Below, piece by piece: positions 18,276-25,907 of a stretch of 64,000 nucleotides of DNA (positions are counted from its first letter, which is position 1; each line of letters opens with the position of its first letter). Made by a program: the position numbers and the translations under genes. The notes under the pieces are model-generated. The model was not told where the DNA came from. It ran no database searches and was given only the letters and a program-made list of their open reading frames with translations. The stretch is from the NCBI GenBank assembly GCA_038143955.1, contig JAYQMT010000004.1, forward strand, positions 62,001 to 126,000, given 5' to 3'. Source of the stretch: Porticoccus sp038143955 (GTDB taxonomy: Bacteria; Pseudomonadota; Gammaproteobacteria; Pseudomonadales; Porticoccaceae).

Positions 18276-18337
18276 TTTTGTTCTTCTTTTACAACTATTA
18301 AGCTATAAAAAATAGATAATATTATTATTGCTGTCAT
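18230..18337 (-). CDS. small membrane protein (35 aa)
   Basis: MTAIIILSIFYSLIVVKEEQ: an N-terminal membrane helix and a charged tail. The start overlaps the pyrophosphatase stop (ATGA), which supports translation. It nests partly over the 43-residue ORF, an arrangement reminiscent of overlapping lysis genes. Confidence 0.45.
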   Translation of the reverse strand: MTAIIILSIFYSLIVVKEEQKWENYKWTDLMNSGN

Positions 18338-18839
18338 TTTTGCCTACTTTCGTTGATAATTTTATGCGCAAAATCTTTATCATGCCAGTCAAAAACTTTG
18401 ACTCGATCACCGCTCATAGAGAGATCTTTATAATGAGCAAAGAAATTTTTTGAAATTTCTAAGAAGGAACTTTCAATGTCTTTTAGTCCAAAATACTTGC
18501 GCGTATAAAAATTTGGAACAGCAATAATTTTATAATCTTTTGCTCCTTCGTCTTCCATGTCAAGAACCCCTAAAACTTTAGCCTCTACAACTGTAGCTCG
18601 TTTTATTGGCTCAGGGCTAATTACCATAATATCCAAGGGGTCTCCATCATCACAAAGAGTATTTGGGACGAAACCATAACTTGCGGGATAACACATAGCA
18701 GAGTTGAGACATCTATCATACATGAATACTCCCAAGCCTCCGTCATATTCGTATTTGTTTTTTGAACCCTCTTCAATTTCAATGACTGCGTTAACGATTC
18801 GAGGGCTTTTTCATGTATCGGGAGTTCGTATAAGTTCAT
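18334..18839 (-). CDS. ppa: inorganic pyrophosphatase, family I (frameshifted)
   Basis: N-terminal KALESLTQSLKLKR, then after a shift near 18765 the family core GSKNKYEYDGG. Next are DRCLNSAMCYPASYGFVPNT and DDGDPLDIMVISPEP (the DGDPLD metal motif), then KDYKIIAVPN and HYKDLS. Length is about 167 residues, close to bacterial PPases. It hydrolyses pyrophosphate and so drives nucleotidyl-transfer and polymerisation. It overlaps the nucleotidyltransferase gene (shared ATGA), so activation of a sugar or sulfate is a likely partner reaction. Confidence 0.85.
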
Positions 18840-19249
18840 TTAATACCAGTTAATTCTGAGGATGATCGAATCTTATCACCTAACCCATCAACGACTTTAG
18901 TACCATTTTCTTGGCATATTTTAAATTCTGGAATTTCTGAATTACTGCGATCACCACCATTGGCAAAAATATCGGGCTTCAGTAAGTCAAGCGTTTTGCA
19001 AACAGTTCGATCTTCATCAATAGACATTATTGCTTCATCAACCCCTTTGATCTGGGAGATGATTTCGAGCCTATCATCTTCACACATAAGAGATTTACCT
19101 TTTTTAAGCGCGCACTGCTTGTCGTTATTTACGATAACAATTAGGTAATCGCCAAGCTCTTTAGCTAGCGCAATGTACTCTAGGTGACCAATATGTATTG
19201 GATCGAAATAACCGCTTATGGCAATTCGAGATTTTTTATGATTGTTCAT
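18836..19249 (-). CDS. cytidylyltransferase-like nucleotidyltransferase
   Basis: An intact 137-residue protein with ISGYFDPIHIGHLEYIALAK (HxGH nucleotide-binding motif at about residue 18-21), VIVNNDKQCALKKGKSLM, DEDRTVCKTLDLLKPDIFAN and GGDRSNSEIPE. The closest families are the heptose-1-phosphate adenylyltransferase domain of RfaE/HldE and glycerol-3-phosphate cytidylyltransferase. It activates a phosphorylated sugar or alcohol with release of PPi. It is directly coupled to the pyrophosphatase. Confidence 0.8.
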   Translation of the reverse strand: MNNHKKSRIAISGYFDPIHIGHLEYIALAKELGDYLIVIVNNDKQCALKKGKSLMCEDDRLEIISQIKGVDEAIMSIDEDRTVCKTLDLLKPDIFANGGDRSNSEIPEFKICQENGTKVVDGLGDKIRSSSELTGIK

Positions 19250-19604
19250 TTTTAATTGATTTTAAAATATAGGATATTAATTTTACATTATCTATTTTTA
19301 TTGCTTTAAATACTTCCATGTTTGCGATTGATTTATATTTTACACTATCTAAATTCATTATTTCATCATTTATTTGGTCTAGCAAGCATACATCTATAGT
19401 GTCACCAATATGCGTTACATAAATTTTTAAATTTTCACCAGCAGGTTCTGTAGAATTTCTTAAAGTCACGAATAATGAATGATACTCTATATCCTGATCC
19501 ATGATTTCAGATCTAGAAAGAGATCCGTTTTTGAGCCATTCCCTGAAAATAAAATTAAAAACCTCTTTGTAGGGAACTTCTGATAGAATTTCTTTTACAG
19601 TCAA
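19236..19604 (-). CDS. hypothetical protein (122 aa)
   Basis: Intact, beginning MTVKEILSEVPYKEVFNFIF. Acidic, mixed alpha/beta (YHSLFVTLRNSTEPAGENLK, THIGDTIDVCLLDQIND). It overlaps the nucleotidyltransferase start and the upstream membrane-protein stop. No family I can name with confidence. Confidence 0.65.
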   Translation of the reverse strand: MTVKEILSEVPYKEVFNFIFREWLKNGSLSRSEIMDQDIEYHSLFVTLRNSTEPAGENLKIYVTHIGDTIDVCLLDQINDEIMNLDSVKYKSIANMEVFKAIKIDNVKLISYILKSIKNEQS

Positions 19605-19942
19605 ATTGGCCCCCTAAAAATTGGATTTTGCTTTAATCTGGAATTAAGGGATTCAAAGTAAGAAATATATCTAATTTGATGATTGATTAATTCCTGCTGT
19701 TTTTTTATGGCAGCTTCTTGTAGTTCTATCGTATCTTTAGCCCAGTCGATTTGTTTTTTTTGGTTATAGGCGGTAATAGCTAGCAGCGCTAACCCTATTA
19801 ACATTACAACTTCAGCTAAAGAAAACTTCACATAATGAAGTACACTATTTTTTGTATTTTGAACTAAAAGTAAAAAGACCGCAAAACATAGAAATAAAAA
19901 AAGGGAAAAATGCAAAAAATTCCCCTTTTGCAGCCAAAACAA
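19601..19942 (-). CDS. two-span membrane protein with coiled coil (113 aa)
   Basis: Two hydrophobic helices (FSLFLFLCFAVFLLLVQ and EVVMLIGLALLAITAY) precede a coiled coil (DTIELQEAAIKKQQELINHQ). It overlaps the downstream gene. The 190 bases upstream (19943-20134), between this gene and the sigma-like gene, show no further ORF or clear signal. Confidence 0.55.
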   Translation of the reverse strand: MFWLQKGNFLHFSLFLFLCFAVFLLLVQNTKNSVLHYVKFSLAEVVMLIGLALLAITAYNQKKQIDWAKDTIELQEAAIKKQQELINHQIRYISYFESLNSRLKQNPIFRGPI

Positions 19943-20134
19943 AAGAAAGTATTAAATTTCCCATGCAACAGTAAAATAATATTTTTCCATCAGAATTTAG
20001 CTGTAGCAACGATTTCATTTAGTTTTAAGTTTTAAGTGCTTTCCTCTTTTTACACACAAAACTAGAGAGATTTAGGCTTTTTATGACTCCCCAAATTTTT
20101 CTGTTTGAAAGTTTATTATTAAATAAGATTTTAT

Positions 20135-20924
20135 TTAGGTCAGGTGCTGCATAGCATTTTGGATTTTTAGCAAGAATTTTTTCAGCTGCTTTCTGTCTTT
20201 TTCAGAAACTGATGCTGCGCCAATACTTTTATCAAAAAAAGAATTTAATGAAGATATACCTTTTGATATTGATTTTTCGGAGCCACCATTCAGCACTTCA
20301 TTTAAATTAAAATGACTGTTGAGTTTAGTTTTAATATTCAAAAAACTAAAAGAAATAGCTTGATGAGTTACTGAAAGTTTTTCGGCTATCTGATCTTGAT
20401 TTAATCCAGATTTTATGTAGGCAACAACTCGCATTTTCTTGCTCTGTTAGTAAATAAGAATATTCTTTTAGGACATGAAAAAACCGCTCAGCATTAGCCC
20501 CAAAAAATAAAGAATCATTATCTATGTCCTTGTTTTCTTCACCTTCATTTTCTAAAGCAATTTCGAAAGAAGTTTTCGGGCCATCTTCTGTATTTGCCAC
20601 CCCATCAACTTTTCTTTTATTATAGCTTTGATTTGTGAATCTATAATGACTCCAAACTACTTCATTTTTTGCGTAATGATAGGCTATTTTCTTGAAATCT
20701 GCTTCTGACATTTGGTTAGAACCAAAACTTTCAACAATTTTATCTTTGTTTTTTAAAATATGTATATTACATTCACTGTAAACTTCTTCATCAGAAAGAG
20801 CGTGAAAACTTTTTTTAAATTTTCCAACTATTCTTTTTATATCTTGTTGAAAATTAATCAGATAGGTGTCAAAAAGTTTGAGATTTTTATTATGTATGGT
20901 TTTATTTGGAGTTAGCGCATTCAT
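20135..20924 (-). CDS. sigma-factor-like transcription protein (frameshifted)
   Basis: About 263 residues. The N-terminal helical part LSDEEVYSECNIHILKNKDK and KKIAYHYAKNEVVWSHYRFT recalls sigma region 2. After an acidic linker comes YSYLLTEQE, then past a shift near 20430 MRVVAYIKSGLNQDQIAEKL and SVTHQAISFSFLNIKTKL, a good sigma region-4 helix-turn-helix. The C-terminal 60 residues are unique. It overlaps the upstream HTH gene. A second sigma-like protein beside the ECF factor at 7083 suggests staged phage transcription. Confidence 0.6.
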
Positions 20925-21210
20925 TTTTAATATAATTACTAGGGTATTCTTTGTTCCAATCTATCCAGCACTTGGTTCTTTGCATCCATGCCTTTAATGT
21001 TCCCCGTTTTACATTTAAAGAAATTGCTGCTTTTAACCTGTTATTTTGATTTTCTTTTAAAGCATTCTTGATTTTAGGAATTAAAGATTTTCTATATTCA
21101 TCTCGTTTTTTTGCTTTGCTTAGCCTTAAATTTCTTAATCTTTTATCATTAATATCGCAATTATCTATGCGAAAGAAATCTTCCTCTCCATTATCCTTAC
21201 GTTTTTGCAT
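20902..21210 (-). CDS. Fis-type helix-turn-helix protein
   Basis: 102 residues; basic N-terminus (KRLRNLRLSKAKKRDEYRKS), then IKNALKENQNNRLKAAISLN and VKRGTLKAWMQRTKCWIDWN, a Fis/NtrC-like C-terminal HTH followed by W.DW..EYP. The gene upstream has the same HTH plus EWW/EWP-like layout. The frames meet at a possible shift near 21210, so the two could be one protein with tandem HTH modules. Confidence 0.6.
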   Translation of the reverse strand: MQKRKDNGEEDFFRIDNCDINDKRLRNLRLSKAKKRDEYRKSLIPKIKNALKENQNNRLKAAISLNVKRGTLKAWMQRTKCWIDWNKEYPSNYIKNECANSK

Positions 21211-21959
21211 AACTTTTTTTTTTGGGTAATAGATCTTTGTTTTGAGCTAACTTGAGGAGGAGAAGGTTTTGGGGTGGAAAATTAGTGTTCCACCACTCTA
21301 TGTTTTCACACCTAAGCATTAGCTTATAAATTGTACTTCGGCTTATTTTTAAAGATTTAGCAGCATGAGTTCTGTTGTTATTATTAGAAATTAGGCTATC
21401 CATAATCTTATTCTTAGTGTTTAGCATTTCCTCTTTACCCCAATCCACCCAATGATCACCGTTCCATTTAAGACCTTTTCTCTCACTAAGTTTTTTGTGC
21501 TTTCCTTTTCGGTTTTGAGTGGACCAATTACTGGCACCTTTCTTGAAGCCAATTTTTTTGACATGATCATAGCAAGTTTGGTTATACTTGTTAGTATAGC
21601 CTTCTGGGCGAGGATTTCTTTTTAAAAAAGAAAATTATTTAAATTAGGAAAGCAGGAGCTTCTTATGTTTTCCCAGTCAAATGTCGATAGCTTTTGATTA
21701 CTACGATTATTTCGATAGTCTTTATGCATCATATAGCCGCATACCGCCTTTAACTTAACAGTAGCATCGTCCTCCATAGACTTTTGTTTTAAGATTATTT
21801 TTGCCAAACTGTAAGATTTTGCCTTAATAAAAGTTCCAAAATCTTTTTCGGTTTTATCTGAATAACATTCAGTGAAATACATCAGCCAATATTGGTGAAA
21901 GGGAAAAGTTTTTTCCTGAAATAATATTGTGTTCCTTTTGATCTTCTACCTTTTTTCAT
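21197..21959 (-). CDS. Fis-type HTH regulator (frameshifted)
   Basis: I start it at ATG 21959 (MKKGRRSKGTQYYFRKKLF), 10 bases after a strong -10, with a shift near 21890 into MYFTECYSDKTEKDFGTFIK. A second shift near 21625 leads into NPRPEGYTNKYNQTCYDHVK, GFKKGASNWSTQNRKGKHKK and the HTH MDSLISNNNNRTHAAKSLKI-SRSTIYKLM. It is about 250 residues. The N-terminal part is not recognised. Together with the next gene and the sigma-like protein it forms a regulatory operon. Confidence 0.6.
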
Positions 21960-21968
21960 ATAAAATAT

Positions 21969-21997
21969 AGTTTATCATAAAACTAGGTGAATGTCAA
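21969..21997 (-). promoter_or_regulatory. strong sigma70-like promoter for the regulator operon
   Basis: Minus strand TTGACA (21997-21992), 17-base spacer, TAAACT (21974-21969), 9 bases before ATG 21959. It probably drives the HTH and sigma-like genes. Confidence 0.7.
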
Positions 21998-22002
21998 ATA
22001 TA

Positions 22003-22310
22003 TTAGCTATTTTTTTTCTTCTTAGACCAGTTAATTGATTCGTAATTTTGTTTATATTGTTTGGAGAAAACATTTCGAGGGGAATCGCCTTTTCCATTGC
22101 TAGCATTAGATTTAAGTATTTTTTTAGATTTTTTTTGGGACTCATTTCCATTTGCAATAATTTGGATTTTCTTGCCTTTTCTTTCTCATATAATCTCTTT
22201 TTTGTTGTCGGCGCTTTTCTAGATTTTCTTCATCGTATTTTTTTGAGCTTTTGATGCTGCTTTTTTCCTTTTTCGGTTTTTAGATATTTTTTCTGAGGAT
22301 TATATTTCAT
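22003..22310 (-). CDS. lysine-rich hypothetical protein (about 102 aa, frameshifted)
   Basis: MKYNPQKKYLKTEKGKK, then KAQKKYDEENLEKRRQQKRD, YMRKKRQENPNYCKW and SPRNVFSKQYKQNYESINWS to TAA at 22003. It is extremely basic and coiled, probably nucleic-acid binding. The ATG overlaps the dNMP kinase stop. Confidence 0.5.
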
Positions 22311-22895
22311 ATATAGTCCACTAATACCTGACAAACTTTGGGAAATTTTTTTTTCAAAACTGGCTTTAATAAAGAATGACTTTGAGACAAATCTCCAGGT
22401 TTATATGTTGGCCAAATAATATGAAGGTCTACGTGTTTTTCGATTAAAGCAGATTGAATATGCTCCTCCTCGTTTGCAGCTTTTACATTGTCCCTTGTTA
22501 CTTTTGTAATGATACCACCTATTGATTTAATCCATTGCGCTTCATTTTCAAAACGAACATCCGTGATAAAGATAAAATTATCTTTTGAATCTTGATGGTT
22601 ATCATCAATAAGTTTTTCGACTTTTTCTATCCAGCAATTCGGATTAAGTTTTTCTTCTTAAATGGGTTCCGTAGGTGACTAAAAAGGGCCTAATTAGTTC
22701 TTTATCTTTATCGTTTTCGGTAAAAGCGGATATTCCGACATTTCGTTTTAAGAAATCATCTGACTCATCTTTTAAGGCGTCAGCAAAAGCATATCTGTAG
22801 CATTTTGCTTTAGATAAAATTTTGGAACTTTCCTGAAAAAATGTATCTTTTCCTGAGCGCGCAAAACCTGTTACTCCTATAATTTTATTCATCAA
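22307..22895 (-). CDS. deoxynucleoside monophosphate kinase-like protein (frameshifted)
   Basis: MMNKIIGVTGFARSGKDTFF carries the P-loop GFARSGKD. KCYRYAFADALKDESDDFLK and RPFLVTYGTHLRR follow, then after a shift near 22655 NPNCWIEKVEKLIDD, NFIFITDVRFENEAQWIKSI (Walker B-like DVRF.NE) and THIQSALIEKHVD-type text to a stop at 22307. The layout matches phage T4 gp1-type dNMP kinases, which supply dNTP precursors. About 196 residues. It sits beside the dUTPase region. Confidence 0.72.
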
Positions 22896-23091
22896 TATCT
22901 ATTTCAGATTCAAAATTTCCATCATTAACTAATTCTTGAATTTTTTCTTGTAATGCACCTATGATTGTAATGGTATTGATATCGAATTCATCGATATATC
23001 TGTATACAAGGTTATCTAGATCAAAGCGAAATGCGTCTGTCTGTTCATCGTAATCCCTTGGTCCACCGATATAGAAATTTTCATCACTCAT
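22885..23091 (-). CDS. acidic hypothetical protein (68 aa)
   Basis: Intact, MSDENFYIGGPRDYDEQTDA..., very acidic, ending FESEIDIDE; it overlaps the kinase start. Upstream, TTGAAA-N17-TATTAT on the minus strand could serve as promoter. That region contains AGTGGACTATATAT, a 14-mer repeated at the other end of the kinase gene. Confidence 0.6.
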   Translation of the reverse strand: MSDENFYIGGPRDYDEQTDAFRFDLDNLVYRYIDEFDINTITIIGALQEKIQELVNDGNFESEIDIDE

Positions 23092-23162
23092 AATTTATAT
23101 TATAATAATATATAGTCCACTGTTTTTCAACCGCCTTTTGGAAATTTTTTTTAAAATAAAAA

Positions 23163-23184
23163 GAGGGTGCCCAAAGGCACCCTC
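23163..23184 (-). terminator. rho-independent terminator
   Basis: GAGGGTGCC-CAAA-GGCACCCTC, a perfect 9-bp GC-rich stem. On the minus strand it is followed at once by TTTTTATTTT, ending transcription of the beta-barrel/membrane protein genes at 23213-24137. Confidence 0.85.
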
Positions 23185-23212
23185 TCTATTAAGTGATTAT
23201 TTTAAATGCAAA

Positions 23213-23470
23213 TTACTTTGACTTACATTTATCACTATCGCAGCTTAGCTTGCCAATCAAGGCAACCACAAGAACGAGAGTGACGAATGAGGTAAAATCT
23301 GCACCATTACCGACAAATCCGCCAAGCAAATTTTGGAGATTTCCAATAACGTTAACTGGCGCGGAATCGCCAAATACAGCTTGAACAACGATCAGAAGTC
23401 CAAGGACGCTTAATAAAGTGACAGCAATTCCTTTTACTGCACAAGTGATTTTTTCTATTGTATCTTTCAT
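23213..23470 (-). CDS. small membrane protein (85 aa)
   Basis: Two long hydrophobic segments (GIAVTLLSVLGLLIVVQAVF and FTSFVTLVLVVALIGKL) surround a Gly/Asn-rich loop; the end is CDSDKCKSK. Size and layout suit a holin or small channel, but there is no lysin beside it. It follows the beta-barrel gene and is closed by the terminator at 23163. Confidence 0.6.
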   Translation of the reverse strand: MKDTIEKITCAVKGIAVTLLSVLGLLIVVQAVFGDSAPVNVIGNLQNLLGGFVGNGADFTSFVTLVLVVALIGKLSCDSDKCKSK

Positions 23471-23483
23471 AGTTTTATATTAA

Positions 23484-24137
23484 TTAGAAATTAATTGAAA
23501 TTCCTGTTGAGAATACCCACTCTTGGTCGATTGAGTCTGAATCAATAAAGTCTGCACCTAGTAATAGATCAGCATTATCAGAGATGCTTTTTGATGCCAA
23601 AGCACCGACATTATAATAATCTACTTCTAAAGCTTCAGTGATTTCACTTTCTCCGTAAGAAGCGTGAACGCAAAGGTTAGAAAAGCCTAAGTCAAACTTA
23701 TGATTTGCACCAAGTTCCCAAGTAAATAACTCATCTTCGAACGAGCGGAAGATATTTAATGTGGGATTTAGTAACACATTGAGCGAAGTTGATAAGCTAA
23801 ACTCAAAAATAGCTTCTCCGTCAACATCCTCAAAATGATTTAGTCCACCATAAAGGCTGACCAAGTCATTCGCGAAACTCTTGCTAGCACCAAGGGTAAA
23901 TTGGTAAGAATCTGCGCCGGCATTAACTGATTGGCTTGTAAAAGCTCCCGCAGAAATGTTTAAGCCTGCTGCTTCGGTATTGAGAGCAATAGAGCTTTGG
24001 ATTGCTTCTTCGGATTTTGCGATACCCCGATAGAAATAATCAGAAACATACTTCAGGTCGGCGGAAAAATCCTGCGCAGAAGCGACGTTGATAATAAACC
24101 CTAATAGGGCGGTCATAATGATTTGATTTATTTTCAT
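23484..24137 (-). CDS. outer-membrane beta-barrel protein
   Basis: Intact, 217 residues. The signal peptide MKINQIIMTALLGFIINVAS ends with A-Q, followed by amphipathic strands throughout (DLKYVSDYFYRGIAKSEEAI, SYQFTLGASKSFANDLVSLY, ELGANHKFDLGFSNLCVHAS). The C-terminus is the outer-membrane signature ...STGISINF with terminal Phe. The YVSDYFYRGIA segment resembles a conserved proteobacterial porin-like family. Phage-encoded barrels can block superinfection, alter the surface or import nutrients. Confidence 0.78.
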   Translation of the reverse strand: MKINQIIMTALLGFIINVASAQDFSADLKYVSDYFYRGIAKSEEAIQSSIALNTEAAGLNISAGAFTSQSVNAGADSYQFTLGASKSFANDLVSLYGGLNHFEDVDGEAIFEFSLSTSLNVLLNPTLNIFRSFEDELFTWELGANHKFDLGFSNLCVHASYGESEITEALEVDYYNVGALASKSISDNADLLLGADFIDSDSIDQEWVFSTGISINF

Positions 24138-24157
24138 ATATGTTTTGTGTTTAAAAA

Positions 24158-24725
24158 TTATTTAATTCTAACCTCTTTCCATTTAACTAGTTTAGATTTT
24201 ACCTGATCTCGAATATGTCTTTGTTTTTGGTTTAATTGGCTTTTACCACTTTTAACTTCAATGAAAGTAATTTCGTCATCAGAAAAAGATATATAGTCAA
24301 TAGGTTTTCCTAAAAAGACACAAGTTTCAGGATCAAATTCAAATTGATCCAAAAAAGGGGCAAGCGTTTCCGCGATGTGTCCAAGTCTAACTTCACTACT
24401 CTTTTTTTGAGATGTTATTTTTTGTTTGGCGTTTGTAACTTCTTCTATTTTAATTGAAAGTAATTTTATTTCTTCAGAAGATTTTTTTTCTAAACTTATA
24501 TAGTGTTCTTTTAAATTATTACGTTCTATTGTAACCTTTTGAAGTTCATTTTCAAGTTTAAAATAAAATCATTGTTTTCTTCCTGTTTTTTTCGTATTCA
24601 TTTTGTTTTTCTTTTTGATCTTTTAAAATCTTTTCAATACCAATAGGATTAGGTGTTTTTTTTAAAGTTAATAAAAAACCAATTAACCCTCCTGTAAGGA
24701 GGAGAACAATATACAGAAAGTCCAA
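24158..24725 (-). CDS. membrane-anchored endonuclease-like protein, COG4741 type (frameshifted)
   Basis: From a TTG at 24725: membrane helix LDFLYIVLLLTGGLIGFLLT, a coiled coil (LQKVTIERNNLKEHYISLEK) after a shift near 24570, then KSSEVRLGHIAETLAPFLDQ and CVFLGKPIDYISFSDDEITF with IEVKSGKSQLNQKQRHIRDQ and VKWKEVRIK. The PID...IEVKSGK core and the TM plus coiled coil match COG4741 proteins, distant relatives of archaeal Holliday-junction resolvases. Function unproven. Confidence 0.65.
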
Positions 24726-24726
24726 A

Positions 24727-25011
24727 CTATTTTTTTGTTAGGCTAATTATCCTGTCATGCCTAAAAGATCTAGCTTGGTTTCTTGCAAAACAATAAGCTT
24801 TAAAACCTGCATTGTCTCTTTTTTCAGATTTATTTCCAAATGATTTATATAAATTAATGTCGCCTATTAAATAAGTTTTTATTTTGTTATCTCTACATTT
24901 GTATACAAGGTAATATTTATGAGACATAGCATGGCGCAACTTTTCAGAAAACGTTTTTACTTTATGCAAGAGACTTAAAATCATTTTAGTTTTATATTGT
25001 TGGATTCGCAA
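24727..25011 (-). CDS. WYL-like small protein (94 aa)
   Basis: SHKYYLVYKCRDNKIKTYLI and GFKAYCFARNQARSFRHDRI have the pattern of the WYL fold (Y....; R.F..DRI), a ligand- or ssDNA-sensing domain usually attached to an HTH. Here it is nearly alone, with a short basic N-terminal extension. Its stop is two bases before the nuclease start. Confidence 0.45.
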   Translation of the reverse strand: MRIQQYKTKMILSLLHKVKTFSEKLRHAMSHKYYLVYKCRDNKIKTYLIGDINLYKSFGNKSEKRDNAGFKAYCFARNQARSFRHDRIISLTKK

Positions 25012-25032
25012 AAAGCAAGGCTATAACCCGCT

Positions 25033-25188
25033 CTAAAAAGAAAACTTATCAATAAATAGACAAAAAGCCAGAGCTGCTGCACCCCTCCAAATATCAAGAT
25101 CTGAATTTAGAAAAAGCAATACAACAATAGCCAAATAAGGGCAAAATTTGTTTAAAATATATTTAATTATATTATTGTTAATTTCCAC
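25033..25188 (-). CDS. small membrane protein (51 aa), GTG start
   Basis: GTG 25188 overlaps the dut stop. Reads MEINNNIIKYILNKFC, then the hydrophobic PYLAIVVLLFLNSDLDIWRG and AAALAFCLFIDKFSF: two short membrane segments. An in-frame extension upstream would run through dut, so the GTG is the better start. Confidence 0.5.
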   Translation of the reverse strand: MEINNNIIKYILNKFCPYLAIVVLLFLNSDLDIWRGAAALAFCLFIDKFSF

Positions 25189-25606
25189 TGCTTCCAAAGC
25201 CTCCTTTATTTCTTTGACTATCAGATAATGAATCAGATTCAACCATTTCAATCTTAGGTAGTCTTATGAATACTATTTGACCAACGCGATCTCCTATTTC
25301 ATAGCAAGTATTCGTTTCGTCTATTGAAAAACGCAACTTTATTTCGCCCCTATAGCCACTATCAATAACACCAACAGAGTTTCTTAAAAAATGCTTAGTG
25401 TTTGAGATGCTTGAGCGCGGAAATATTAAACCTACATAACCTTTTGGTATTTCTAGAGCTATACCTGTACAAACCTCTACATACATTCCTGTTGATCCAG
25501 CAGGGTGAGTTATTGATAAGGCTGTCAAATCAAATCCAGCATCGTTTGGGTTTGACTGAGAAGGTATAACCGCAGAAGGATTAAGTTTTTTAAATTTTAC
25601 TTTCAT
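25178..25606 (-). CDS. dut: dUTP diphosphatase (dUTPase)
   Basis: Intact, 142 residues, the usual trimeric dUTPase size. All five motifs are visible: motif 1 DAGFDLTAL, motif 2 PRSSISN, motif 3 GVIDSGYRGEI (uracil and catalytic Asp), motif 4 DRVGQIVF, and motif 5 RNKGGFGSSG. It converts dUTP to dUMP, keeping uracil out of DNA and feeding dTMP synthesis. Start codon overlaps the upstream stop. Confidence 0.95.
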   Translation of the reverse strand: MKVKFKKLNPSAVIPSQSNPNDAGFDLTALSITHPAGSTGMYVEVCTGIALEIPKGYVGLIFPRSSISNTKHFLRNSVGVIDSGYRGEIKLRFSIDETNTCYEIGDRVGQIVFIRLPKIEMVESDSLSDSQRNKGGFGSSGN

Positions 25607-25827
25607 TAATAAATCTTTCTTGGTAATGAGGTATATACTATTTCAATCTTATTCGGAGTATTTGGGTCATATTTTTTAACCATTTCATGTAGCTTTGACG
25701 CTCTATATTCAGCATCTTTCTGTAGGGAGTAGTCTCTGTCCTCTACTCTTCTACCGTTTCTGGTAACTACATAAAAGGCCTCTGTAGACTTTATCAAATT
25801 TCTTCTAGATATATTGAATTTAATCAT
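25606..25827 (-). CDS. hypothetical protein (73 aa)
   Basis: Intact. MIKFNISRRNLIKSTEAFYV is followed by TRNGRRVEDRDYSLQKDAEY, a pattern (VTRNGRRVED.DY....A..RA..L) seen in small phage proteins of unknown role. It heads the dut group behind a near-consensus promoter. Confidence 0.65.
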   Translation of the reverse strand: MIKFNISRRNLIKSTEAFYVVTRNGRRVEDRDYSLQKDAEYRASKLHEMVKKYDPNTPNKIEIVYTSLPRKIY

Positions 25828-25836
25828 AAGTAGAAC

Positions 25837-25865
25837 ATTCTACATTAAAATTCGTGTTAAGTCAA
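25837..25865 (-). promoter_or_regulatory. strong sigma70-like promoter for the dut group
   Basis: Minus strand TTGACT (25865-25860), 17-base spacer, TAGAAT (25842-25837), 9 bases before ATG 25827. Confidence 0.7.
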
Positions 25866-25907
25866 GTTTTTTTTCTGATATTCAAAAGATGAATGTAATA
25901 AAAATTA

